Source of the DNA: an uncultured Bacteroidales bacterium | GTDB taxonomy: Bacteria > Bacteroidota > Bacteroidia > Bacteroidales > UBA3663 | Assembly (NCBI GenBank): GCA_905236195.1 | Contig: CAJOOX010000235.1 | Coordinates: 1-16,476 of the forward strand | DNA: 16,476 bases | Direction of reading: 5' to 3' | Shown: in pieces, positions 1 through 6,791 of the stretch | Numbering within the stretch: the stretch's first letter is position 1 | Layout: each line of letters begins with the position of its first letter | Notes under the pieces: model-generated | Told to the model about the DNA's origin: nothing | What the model saw: only the letters and a program-made list of their open reading frames with translations | The model's database searches: none | Translations under genes and position numbers: made by a program

Positions 1-6
1 ATAGTA

Positions 7-69
7 CTACTTGCTATTCTTGTATGTAATCAGTTTCAACTGTTCAAAGATCATTGCAATCGTTGTCAT
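7..69 (-). CDS. possible 20-codon peptide or leader ORF
   Basis: A minus-strand ATG at 69 opens a 20-codon reading frame (MTTIAMIFEQLKLITYKNSK) that stops at 7-9. The start lies about 18 nt after a good leftward -7 box, a normal distance for a Bacteroidetes leader. The frame is far too short for coding statistics and I recognise no family. It could be a leader peptide, a genuine small protein, or chance within the 5' leader of a gene beyond the left edge. Confidence 0.2.
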   Translation of the reverse strand: MTTIAMIFEQLKLITYKNSK

Positions 70-86
70 TTCCCGAATTGCGGGTG

Positions 87-118
87 CAAAGATAGCGGAT
101 ATTTTCAGAGAAACCAAA
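87..118 (-). promoter_or_regulatory. Bacteroidetes-type promoter reading leftward out of the window
   Basis: On the minus strand a -33 box TTTG (118-115) is followed after 20 nt by a -7 box TATCTTTG (94-87), matching the TTTG/TAnnTTTG pattern of the primary sigma factor in Bacteroidetes. It should drive whatever lies left of base 1. The only start in range inside the window is the 20-codon frame at 69. Confidence 0.6.
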
Positions 119-355
119 TATTTCGGGAATAAAGATGCAAAAGACGCCAAATTTTAACAATTCGGCATCTTTTTTGACACGTATGGATGGCATTCGGCGC
201 AATAACACCGGCAGACTATAGGATAAAGACTAAAGACTATAGACTGAAGAATAACGAATAACAAATCGGTTAAAACTCTTGGGGAGGGGAATCTGACCGC
301 TAAAGCGTGAAATCCGTTCGCGCGCGTACAATAATAATATATAAAAGCGGAGAGA
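119..355. other. intergenic region without a recognisable gene
   Basis: Between the leftward promoter and the GH43 stop codon I see no gene. The region holds the hairpin at 146-166. It also holds a 9-base direct repeat AGACTATAG at 213-221 and 234-242, embedded in further AGACTA/AAGACTA fragments. A 78-codon minus frame over 154-390 overlaps the GH43 end and has no recognisable domain, so I do not count it. Confidence 0.5.
139..175. terminator. possible bidirectional rho-independent terminator after the GH43 gene
   Basis: GCCAAATT (146-153) pairs with AATTCGGC (159-166) with one A-C mismatch and a 5-nt loop. On the plus strand it is followed by ATCTTTTTT. On the minus strand it is followed by GTCTTTT, so it could end transcripts from the GH43 gene about 190 nt upstream. 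The stem is weak, so this is tentative. Confidence 0.4.
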
Positions 356-2524
356 CTATTCGACCACCTCAAAGCGGAAGACACAACCATTGCGACGATT
401 GGCGGTAGCGCCGGGCCACTGGGCGCTGTAGGATTCGCCGGTTCCGGGAGTCATTCCCACATAGCGGTTGGTTTTGAGGGAGAGCATCATACAGTCGCCC
501 CGCAACATATCCTGCCAGAGGAAGCGGCAGTCGTCGGTGAGGGTTTGGGAGAAATGGATGTCGGAGACATAACCGTGGCCCACGACGCAGAGGTAACCAT
601 AGTCCGAACGGAGGGCAACCACCCCCTGTCCGCAATCGACCACCTCGAAGACGGTTCCCGTGTCGGAACCCTTGCGGGCATGATAGAGCATGCCGTGGGG
701 AATAGCAGCGGCATAGGAGTTGTCACCGAGATTGAAGAGCCGCACCTTGCGGCCGAGGGGCAGGTTGGCCGAGCGGTCGGCCAGAGGCTGGTCAACCGTG
801 AAATCGTCGAAGGAGGCCGTACCGCCCTTCACCCCGGTCTCGTTGTAGCAGAACAGGAGGGTGCGAGCCCCCTGGAAGGTGTGGAGCTGGTAGGACAGCA
901 GGACGGTATCACCCAAGGCGGTGAAGTGAACGTTGTCAAAACTGTAGCTGAGGGTGGCCTTACAGCTGTCGAGGTCGGCCCAGAGCCGCAGCCATACGAT
1001 ACCCTTCCGTCCCACGAAATCTGCCGTCACCCGTTTGCTCCGCAGCAGGTCATACTCACCGATTTTGAGTCCCTCGCTGTCGCGCGTCAGTCCGATCCAG
1101 GCAGAGGGGATGTTCTGAATGCCGAGACCCGCGACATCGCCGGGTTTGAGCCGGGAGCCGTCGAGCTGTACTGTAGTGATGCTGACGGGTCCTATGAGGC
1201 GCTGGGAAAGGGAGCCTTGAGCAGTCATGAGCTGGGTGGCGGGCAGGGATTTGAGATTGAGGCGTCCGCCCTTGAGGTTCCATTGCCCAGGTACCGGATT
1301 GTGATTCCACTGCCAGGCGGGCACAGGCTGCCATGTTTCCTGGTCGAAGGAACCCTTTCGTCGCCAGTTGTAGGCTGTGAGCATCGAGGCCGGCCGGTTG
1401 AAATCGTCGGAGAAGAAGTAGGCAGCATGGGGTTTGACCTGAGCGCTGCCGGACCGGAGACCCGGCTTGAACCAGGTGCGCGGCGAACGGGTGAGATTGC
1501 CGGGCAGGCCCAGATAGGGCCAGCCGTCCTCCCAGGTGACGGGCGAAAGGGCCACCGTGCGCCCCACCCCGCGGAAATCCATCAGCTGGACAGCCCACCA
1601 TTCGCCGTCGGGCGTGGAGACCATACCACCTTGATGCATGACGGTACAGTTGCCGCGATTGTCGTCGGGCGTAGGAAAATCGACGCTGATGGAGCTGCCG
1701 TCGGCGGGCAGCGGCCGTATCTTGCCTTCGGTCATGGGGAGGGGGAGTGTACCGAGGGTTTCCTCGGCTCCCATGACGCGCGTCTCGTAGGGTCCCCAGA
1801 TACTCTTGGAACGGGCGACCATGAGGCGGCCGTGGGGTTTATAGTCGGCGCTCATTAGGTAATACCACCCGTCGATCTTGTAGGCGTGGAATCCCTCACC
1901 CATCGCATTGCCGTCGCTGATGATGAGTCGCTCGGTACCCTCGACAACACCGCTCAGGTCGGGTTTGATCTCAGTGACCTTGACATTCCCGTAGTTGTGG
2001 AAAGCATAGATGCGGCCGTCGTCGTCGAAAAGAATCGAGAGATCGTAGATGCGCGAGTTGATGTTGTGGTGTTCCCACGGGCCGCGCGGGTCACTGGCGG
2101 TATAGGCCTGCAGACCCGAGCCATTGACGTTAGTGAAGAGGTAGAAGGTGCCGTTGTGGTAACGCACGACGGGCGCCCAAACGCCCTGTCCGTAGATATT
2201 GCGGCCGCCTTTGAGACAGAACACATCCAACGGATTGCGTTGGGAAACATAGCTCTCGTCATAAGCCTCGAAGGCATAGCTGCAGAAGTCCCAGTTGACG
2301 AGATCGCGCGAATGCATAAGGACGAGACCGGGCACGGAGTGCATCGTGGTGCCGGCCAGATAGTAATCGTCGCCCACCCGGAGGATGTCGGGATCGGCGA
2401 ACTCGTCATAGAAGAGGGGATTGGTGAAGGTACCGTTGCCGTTGTCGGCAGTCCAGGAGGTCTGGGCGCAGGCTGCAGCCGCGAGACAGGCGGCGAGCAG
2501 GATGAGAAGATATCGTCTTGACAT
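356..2524 (-). CDS. secreted GH43 family glycoside hydrolase with C-terminal beta-trefoil
   Basis: This 722-aa protein probably releases arabinose or xylose from plant cell-wall glycans (GH43 beta-xylosidase/arabinofuranosidase type; substrate not assignable by eye). Residues 1-19 form a signal peptide ending ACA|Q. The five-bladed propeller spans about 30-345. The catalytic triad is visible: base Asp44 in ADPD, pKa-modulating Asp161 in YDLSILFDDDG and acid Glu210 in GEGFHAY. A concanavalin-like domain follows (about 370-578, with FSDDF and WQWNHNP). Residues about 590-722 look like a fascin-type beta-trefoil (VALRSDYGYLC, LSLKTNRYVG), probably sugar binding. An in-frame ATG at 2629 exists, but the promoter at 2546-2576 lies downstream of it, so I use the ATG at 2524, which begins the signal peptide. 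No SusC/SusD genes or polysaccharide regulators are visible nearby. Confidence 0.9.
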   Translation of the reverse strand: MSRRYLLILLAACLAAAACAQTSWTADNGNGTFTNPLFYDEFADPDILRVGDDYYLAGTTMHSVPGLVLMHSRDLVNWDFCSYAFEAYDESYVSQRNPLDVFCLKGGRNIYGQGVWAPVVRYHNGTFYLFTNVNGSGLQAYTASDPRGPWEHHNINSRIYDLSILFDDDGRIYAFHNYGNVKVTEIKPDLSGVVEGTERLIISDGNAMGEGFHAYKIDGWYYLMSADYKPHGRLMVARSKSIWGPYETRVMGAEETLGTLPLPMTEGKIRPLPADGSSISVDFPTPDDNRGNCTVMHQGGMVSTPDGEWWAVQLMDFRGVGRTVALSPVTWEDGWPYLGLPGNLTRSPRTWFKPGLRSGSAQVKPHAAYFFSDDFNRPASMLTAYNWRRKGSFDQETWQPVPAWQWNHNPVPGQWNLKGGRLNLKSLPATQLMTAQGSLSQRLIGPVSITTVQLDGSRLKPGDVAGLGIQNIPSAWIGLTRDSEGLKIGEYDLLRSKRVTADFVGRKGIVWLRLWADLDSCKATLSYSFDNVHFTALGDTVLLSYQLHTFQGARTLLFCYNETGVKGGTASFDDFTVDQPLADRSANLPLGRKVRLFNLGDNSYAAAIPHGMLYHARKGSDTGTVFEVVDCGQGVVALRSDYGYLCVVGHGYVSDIHFSQTLTDDCRFLWQDMLRGDCMMLSLKTNRYVGMTPGTGESYSAQWPGATANRRNGCVFRFEVVE

Positions 2525-2545
2525 AAAACTGATTTTTTGTGCATA

Positions 2546-2576
2546 CAAAGATAGGTTTTTGGGTTGACAAATGCAA
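2546..2576 (-). promoter_or_regulatory. promoter of the GH43 gene
   Basis: On the minus strand, -33 TTGC (2576-2573), 19 nt, then -7 TATCTTTG (2553-2546). It lies 22 nt upstream of the chosen GH43 start. It is divergent from, and about 80 nt away from, the FKBP promoter. Confidence 0.75.
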
Positions 2577-2656
2577 GTTTTGGTACCCGAATTCGGCAGA
2601 AATGATAGCAAATTGTTGCAAAAATCCACAAATTAAGCATTTTTTTGGGCATTCAG

Positions 2657-2688
2657 TTGCTATTCTCCGAAAAAAAAGTGTATCTTTG
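2657..2688 (+). promoter_or_regulatory. promoter of the FKBP lipoprotein gene
   Basis: On the plus strand, -33 TTGC (2657-2660), 20 nt, then -7 TATCTTTG (2681-2688). It lies 45 nt upstream of the ATG at 2734. Its position inside a longer in-frame extension argues against upstream starts for that gene. Confidence 0.75.
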
Positions 2689-2733
2689 CAACGTTTTTTG
2701 GAAATCATAGAAACAAAAATAACAACATTAAAA

Positions 2734-3471
2734 ATGAAAAAAAGCATTATTCTCAGCCTGTCAGCCACAGCCGTACTCGGTCTGTCGATGACATCATGCA
2801 ACTGCGGCGCTCCCGCAGCCAAACTTTCGAACGATTTGGATTCCGTAGCCTATGCCTTCGGTGTTCTTCAGGGTTCCAACCTGGCCGCCGTAGCCGACAG
2901 CAACACCCTTGTTCCCGAGAACCAGGTTAGCCTTGACGAGTTCCTTGCGGGCTTCATGACAGCCGTACGCCGCGACAGCAGCAACCTGAAGATGACAGCC
3001 GAGGAGGCCGATGCCTTCCTCCGCGAATACTTCAACGCTGTACAGCAGAAGATGCAGGCCAAGAAGGATGCCGAGATGAAAGAACAGAAGGCCAAAGGTG
3101 CCGAGTTCCTGGCCGAGAATGCCAAGCAGGAAGGCGTAGAGGTGCTCGAGAGCGGACTGCAGATCAAGCACATCAAGAAGGGTACGGGCAAGACACCCGC
3201 CAAGGGCGACCAGGTGCTTGTCAACTATACCGGCAAACTGATCGACGGCACAGTGTTTGACTCGAACGACTCAGTGAAGTTCAACACCAATCAGGTAGTG
3301 AAAGGTTTCTCAGAAGGTCTGATGAACATGCAGGAAGGAGGCACAGCGGTATTCACGTTCCCCTCTGACCTCGGATACGGCGACCGCGGAGCCGGCAAGG
3401 ACATTCCCGGCGGCGCTACGCTCCAGTTCCAGGTTGACCTGCTCGAAATCATTCCTGCAGCCAAGAAATAA
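2734..3471 (+). CDS. FKBP-type peptidyl-prolyl cis-trans isomerase, lipoprotein (Mip/FkpA-like)
   Basis: This 245-aa protein is a prolyl isomerase and probable folding factor anchored in the envelope. The signal peptide ends in a lipobox MTSC with lipidated Cys22. Residues about 30-135 are the helical Mip/FkpA-type N-terminal dimerisation region, rich in Lys/Glu/Ala. The FKBP domain spans about 145-242 with VNYTG (Tyr165), DGTVFDS (Phe175), GYG (Tyr215) and IPGGATL. The pocket-floor position that is Trp in most FKBPs is Phe192 (KGFSEGL). The chosen start at 2734 begins the signal peptide. The same frame is open back to 2539, but the promoter falls inside that stretch. It heads a plus-strand block with a second FKBP and an Lrp regulator. 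Confidence 0.93.
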   Translation: MKKSIILSLSATAVLGLSMTSCNCGAPAAKLSNDLDSVAYAFGVLQGSNLAAVADSNTLVPENQVSLDEFLAGFMTAVRRDSSNLKMTAEEADAFLREYFNAVQQKMQAKKDAEMKEQKAKGAEFLAENAKQEGVEVLESGLQIKHIKKGTGKTPAKGDQVLVNYTGKLIDGTVFDSNDSVKFNTNQVVKGFSEGLMNMQEGGTAVFTFPSDLGYGDRGAGKDIPGGATLQFQVDLLEIIPAAKK

Positions 3472-3508
3472 GCGACCGGCGTAATCCGGTCAGAATCTCA
3501 AAGATTCC

Positions 3509-3612
3509 GGGGGCTCCCGCTTCTCCGGAATGCATGGATCCCACTCCCTCCTCCATCTTCCCCATGCATTCCTGTCCCTTCCTTTTCTCCCTTCCTGGGA
3601 GCCCCCTTTTTT
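3509..3612 (+). terminator. long two-tier hairpin with T-run between the two FKBP genes
   Basis: The outer stem GGGGGCTCCC (3509-3518) pairs perfectly with GGGAGCCCCC (3597-3606) and runs straight into six T (3607-3612), as in a rho-independent terminator. Inside it a second perfect 11-bp stem, GGAATGCATGG (3527-3537), pairs with CCATGCATTCC (3562-3572). The spacer arms are C/T-rich. The structure is far larger than a minimal terminator. No TAnnTTTG box is visible before the next gene, so partial read-through (attenuation) is plausible. Confidence 0.75.
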
Positions 3613-3653
3613 ATTAATCCCTTTCTCCCTGTATAGCCACAATTGAACCGATT

Positions 3654-4154
3654 ATGAGTCCCTACCGCATTTTGGCGATAGCGTTTGTATCGTTGCTTCT
3701 CAGTCTACCCCTGCAGGCGGACGCACAAAATGCGCGTACACGAAGCACCTCGGAGGAACTGGAATACCAGAAGAAACTGGGTCTGGCATTTATGTCGAAA
3801 ATCGCCGACCGGAGCGATGTGCTCACCATGTCGTCCGGGCTTCAGTTGCAGACTATCAAAGTGGGTTCCGGGCAGCGTCCCCGTCCCAACGACATTGTAT
3901 TTGTCAACTACAAGGGCTTCCTGCTAGACGGCCGCCGGTTCTCGGAGGGCACAGATGTGTCTTTCCCAGTTGCCGAACTGATTGAGGGTTTCCGTGAGGG
4001 ACTGCTCCTAATGAGCGAAGGCGGACACGCCGTGATTGTCATCCCCTGCGAACTGGGCTACGGGGACGAGGGAACGGAGGTGATACCGGGCGGCGCCACG
4101 CTGCTCTTCGACGTTGAACTTATCAAGGTACAGCATCAGACGAAAGGGAAATAA
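3654..4154 (+). CDS. secreted FKBP-type peptidyl-prolyl cis-trans isomerase
   Basis: This 166-aa prolyl isomerase has a cleavable signal peptide (1-24, ADA|Q) and no lipobox, so it is probably periplasmic. A short helical segment (about 30-55) precedes a single FKBP domain (about 64-158) with VNYKG (Tyr86), the GYG motif (Tyr136) and IPGGATL. Like its upstream neighbour it has Phe (EGFREGL) where FKBPs usually have the pocket Trp. It lacks the long N-terminal dimerisation region of that neighbour, so it looks like a shorter paralogue. I found no clear promoter directly upstream; it may depend on read-through past the hairpin at 3509-3606. The Lrp gene follows after 19 nt, so those two are probably cotranscribed. 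Confidence 0.9.
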   Translation: MSPYRILAIAFVSLLLSLPLQADAQNARTRSTSEELEYQKKLGLAFMSKIADRSDVLTMSSGLQLQTIKVGSGQRPRPNDIVFVNYKGFLLDGRRFSEGTDVSFPVAELIEGFREGLLLMSEGGHAVIVIPCELGYGDEGTEVIPGGATLLFDVELIKVQHQTKGK

Positions 4155-4173
4155 GCATTAAACGAAAAACAAC

Positions 4174-4716
4174 ATGGAAAAAATAGACGCACTAGACCGT
4201 AAGATTCTGGATATCGTGACCCGCAACGCACGCATCGCCTCGAAGGACGTTGCTATGGAATGCGGAGTGTCGCGAGCTGCCATCCACCAGCGCATCCAGC
4301 GACTCATAGAGATGAAAGTTATCACGGGCTCAGGCTACAATACCAACCCCAAAAGTCTGGGTCTGGGGACCTGCACCTTCGTAGGAATCCGCCTGGAACG
4401 CGGCAACCTGTACCGCGAGGTGGTTTGCAAACTGGATGCCATTCCGGAAGTGACGGAGTGTTATTTTACGACGGGTCCCTACACGATGCTCTGCAAATTG
4501 TATGCACGCGACAACGAACACCTGATGGACCTCATCAACAACAAGATTCAGGGTATTCACGGCGTCGTTTCGACCGAGACGCTCATCGTGCTCGAAGAAA
4601 GCATGCACCGTCCCATCTCGATCTGCGAGACGACACGGAGCGAAGAACCCGCCGAGGAGCCCATCACCGACAATGTAGCAACCTTTGCAGCTACGCTGGA
4701 CGACGATTTGGACTGA
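4174..4716 (+). CDS. Lrp/AsnC family transcriptional regulator
   Basis: This 180-aa protein is an Lrp/AsnC-type regulator. The N-terminal winged helix-turn-helix is at about 5-55 (start LDRKILDIV, recognition helix near SRAAIHQRIQRL). The RAM ligand-binding and oligomerisation domain is at about 68-142, including TTGPYTMLCKL where the effector loop lies. Family members usually run about 150-160 residues. Here an extra acidic tail (about 153-180, EEPAEEPITD to DDDLD) extends the C-terminus and has no assigned role. The gene sits 19 nt behind the second FKBP gene and ends just before the terminator at 4736, so it probably belongs to the FKBP transcript. The regulated genes and ligand cannot be read from the sequence. 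Confidence 0.93.
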   Translation: MEKIDALDRKILDIVTRNARIASKDVAMECGVSRAAIHQRIQRLIEMKVITGSGYNTNPKSLGLGTCTFVGIRLERGNLYREVVCKLDAIPEVTECYFTTGPYTMLCKLYARDNEHLMDLINNKIQGIHGVVSTETLIVLEESMHRPISICETTRSEEPAEEPITDNVATFAATLDDDLD

Positions 4717-4735
4717 TTGCAGACAGACAAACAAA

Positions 4736-4767
4736 CCCCGCCCTCCGAAAGAGGGCGGGGCTTTTTT
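4736..4767. terminator. bidirectional rho-independent terminator between convergent blocks
   Basis: A perfect 10-bp G/C stem, CCCCGCCCTC (4736-4745) with GAGGGCGGGG (4751-4760) and loop CGAAA, is followed on the plus strand by C and six T (4762-4767). On the minus strand the same hairpin is followed by TTTGTTTGTC. It therefore ends both the FKBP/Lrp block and the nine-gene minus-strand operon. Confidence 0.92.
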
Positions 4768-4787
4768 GTGTGCGCCGTAAGGGGAAG

Positions 4788-5348
4788 TTACTGACCGATG
4801 TGTTTGATGAAGATCTGGCGCAAGAGATCGCCGTCGACCTGCTGTCCGGCGGGCTTGAGCACATCCTGAACAGCCTGAACGAAGGGTTCGGCCTTGATTT
4901 CCATCACGATGTAGTTGACATGCTGTCCGGTTGCCTCATCCTTGGCCCAGCGGTCGCACACGATGGTGGCACCGCGCAGGGTCTGGTCGACTGTGGTACG
5001 AGTCTTCTCGACGAGGAGTACTTTGGAAGCGGCCTGACCGCCCTCGGAGAGGATGGTTCCGTATTCGTCGATGGTGGACTGTACGGTCTTCTGCACTTGG
5101 GCAGCGAGGTCGGCGGTAGCAGCGGCCTGGGCTTTCTTGCGGGCAGTTGTCTCGGAGTCGCTCTTGCCCATAGCCCACGCGTGGATGGTTCCTTCGGCGC
5201 CCTCGTAATCGCTACAAGGTTGAACGAAAGTTTCGACGGGCGACTTCTCGGCCTTGCGCGAAGAGGAGCACGATATCGTCGAGAAAGACATGCCGACAGC
5301 AACAGCTGACAGACACAGGAATCGTAGGGAGTAGTTGACGTAACTCAT
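4788..5348 (-). CDS. LPP20-like domain lipoprotein
   Basis: This 186-aa protein is a predicted lipoprotein: a hydrophobic leader ending STISC, with Cys27 as the lipidation site. The body (about 55-165) resembles the LPP20 fold: a strand containing IHAWAMGKS, a long Ala-rich helix with many Lys/Asp (ARKKAQAAATADLAAQVQ), then strands ending in YIVMEIKAEPF. LPP20 domains occur in outer-membrane lipoproteins and in the N-terminal part of FlgT. It is the last gene of the minus-strand operon, 67 nt after a longer LPP20-type protein. In the gap I see only a poor -7 match, so cotranscription is likely. Its molecular role is unknown. Confidence 0.75.
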   Translation of the reverse strand: MSYVNYSLRFLCLSAVAVGMSFSTISCSSSRKAEKSPVETFVQPCSDYEGAEGTIHAWAMGKSDSETTARKKAQAAATADLAAQVQKTVQSTIDEYGTILSEGGQAASKVLLVEKTRTTVDQTLRGATIVCDRWAKDEATGQHVNYIVMEIKAEPFVQAVQDVLKPAGQQVDGDLLRQIFIKHIGQ

Positions 5349-5415
5349 AATATCTTATATTTTACATTTTATTATTTTTATTTTACACTAAAGTTACCAT
5401 ACAGACAGGGAACGG

Positions 5416-6759
5416 CTACAGACGAATGGTCTTGAGTTTGGCGGGCAGTTCTTTGCGAACACGTTTCATAACTTCACGCACACACTGGGCCTCGGTCTGT
5501 TCGACGCTCTTGTTCTGGGGCACGAGGACTCGCATGCGCTGCACACCGTAATCGAGCATGAGCTGTTCCGTTGTAGTGTCATAAAACTTGAGTGTGAGGG
5601 TAGCGTGACACTCGTTGAGGTCATAGAGTTCGCCGGACACCGTTCCCCCGAGGTCGAGGGCCGTAGCGAGTTCGATGAAAACGCGGGCGGCATCGGGGTT
5701 GTCTGTCACGGTGAAGTGTTCGTTGGTGAGCAGTTGCTGTACCTGACGGACACACCCGCTGAGGTCTTCGTCCGTCACGTGGATGTAGGCCAAAGGTGCC
5801 TGCTGAGACAACTGGATGGTCACCTTGGCTTCAGGCCAGATGGAAGCGGGCAGCAGGGCAGCATAGGCTGCTGGAAGTGAACGGCGGAACGACTCATCGA
5901 TGGAGATACGCACTTCCTGTACGGCATCGCGCGATGTGATGTTGGTAATATAGAACTCGGCCGTACCATTGGCATCGGTTGCGATGGCGGGAGAGACGTC
6001 ACCGGCCCCACGGGCGAAGGCGGCCGACAGTTTCACACCGGGCACCGTGATACCGGCTCTCGAGAGACAGGCGGCCACAGGCGAGGCGATGGGTTTGAAT
6101 GCTTCGCCCTCGAGGTTGTAATCGCTCAGGGTGATAGTGAGGCCGTCGAAGGCATCGAGGTAGGTGCGATAGAGTTCGCCGGCCACATCCACCGAACGTC
6201 CTCCATCCATTACGGTGAGGTCGAGGAAGGTCCAGGGAGCTACGACATCCAATCCCTTCGAGAGGGTCTGGACGGCAGTGGCGAGACTGCCGGAAGCCAA
6301 AGCGGCACGACCCTGCTGAAGGGCAGCCAGTCCTTCACTGACGGCGGTAGCGCGACGTTTGGCAAGCAGTTTGGCATAGGCCTCACGTTCGAGCGTATAT
6401 TTGACATAATAGGTCTTTCCGTCATTGAAGCTGTCGTCGAGTTTCTGTCCCTCGAGATAGCGGGTCATCGACTGGTGGACGCGTTCCTCAAAGAGTTCGC
6501 GTGTATGTCCGTCATTGTCGATGGTGTGGAGGAACGAGGTTGCCTCGACGCGGGTGGCAATCTGGGACGCGATGTCGGTCAGGGCACGCTGGGTAGCCAG
6601 ATTCATGTGGTCGGCATCGGAAACGGGCGCGCTTCCCACGCCGACATAGTGGGTGTCGGACACGGGATGCGTCTGCACCCAAGCGGGACGCTGGGCCGCA
6701 GCGTGCAGACAGGACAGCGTCAGCGCCGCAACAGTAAGAGCCAGTTTTGTAATCTTCAT
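5416..6759 (-). CDS. secreted multidomain protein with N-terminal LPP20-like domain
   Basis: This 447-aa protein has a signal peptide (1-22, cut before QRPAW). Residues about 26-135 form an LPP20/FlgT_N-like domain: WVQTHP, then HYVGVGSAPVS, then a long helix (ATQRALTDIASQIATRV) and YYVKYTLEREAYAKLL. A short helical hairpin (about 138-172) resembles a TPR-like segment. An Ig-like beta-sandwich follows at about 205-318 (with TDANGTAEFYITN). The last part, about 323-447, has an alternating alpha/beta pattern with DAARVFIELATAL and ATLTLKFYDTTTEQ, reminiscent of the TolB-N-like folds in CsgG/LpoB proteins. It lies 32 nt after the DUF6175-like gene, in the same operon. It is probably periplasmic; a partnership with the adjacent lipoprotein is inference. 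Confidence 0.75.
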   Translation of the reverse strand: MKITKLALTVAALTLSCLHAAAQRPAWVQTHPVSDTHYVGVGSAPVSDADHMNLATQRALTDIASQIATRVEATSFLHTIDNDGHTRELFEERVHQSMTRYLEGQKLDDSFNDGKTYYVKYTLEREAYAKLLAKRRATAVSEGLAALQQGRAALASGSLATAVQTLSKGLDVVAPWTFLDLTVMDGGRSVDVAGELYRTYLDAFDGLTITLSDYNLEGEAFKPIASPVAACLSRAGITVPGVKLSAAFARGAGDVSPAIATDANGTAEFYITNITSRDAVQEVRISIDESFRRSLPAAYAALLPASIWPEAKVTIQLSQQAPLAYIHVTDEDLSGCVRQVQQLLTNEHFTVTDNPDAARVFIELATALDLGGTVSGELYDLNECHATLTLKFYDTTTEQLMLDYGVQRMRVLVPQNKSVEQTEAQCVREVMKRVRKELPAKLKTIRL

Positions 6760-6791
6760 TGTCTTATCGTATTACTTGGGACAAACTACAT

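Noticed and set aside
545..1858. 437-codon plus-strand frame opposite the GH43 gene
   Set aside because: Antisense shadow of a gene with clear catalytic motifs; its Gly/Val/Glu-rich translation shows no recognisable domain.
2525..2629. 35-residue N-terminal extension of the GH43 protein
   Set aside because: The extension would begin upstream of the mapped -7/-33 boxes, and the shorter start begins a proper signal peptide.
2539..2733. 65-residue N-terminal extension of the first FKBP
   Set aside because: The promoter (2657-2688) lies inside it, and the lipoprotein signal peptide begins at 2734.
4260..5309. 349-codon plus-strand frame spanning the Lrp gene and the LPP20 lipoprotein gene
   Set aside because: It runs through a strong terminator and two well-supported genes in other frames.
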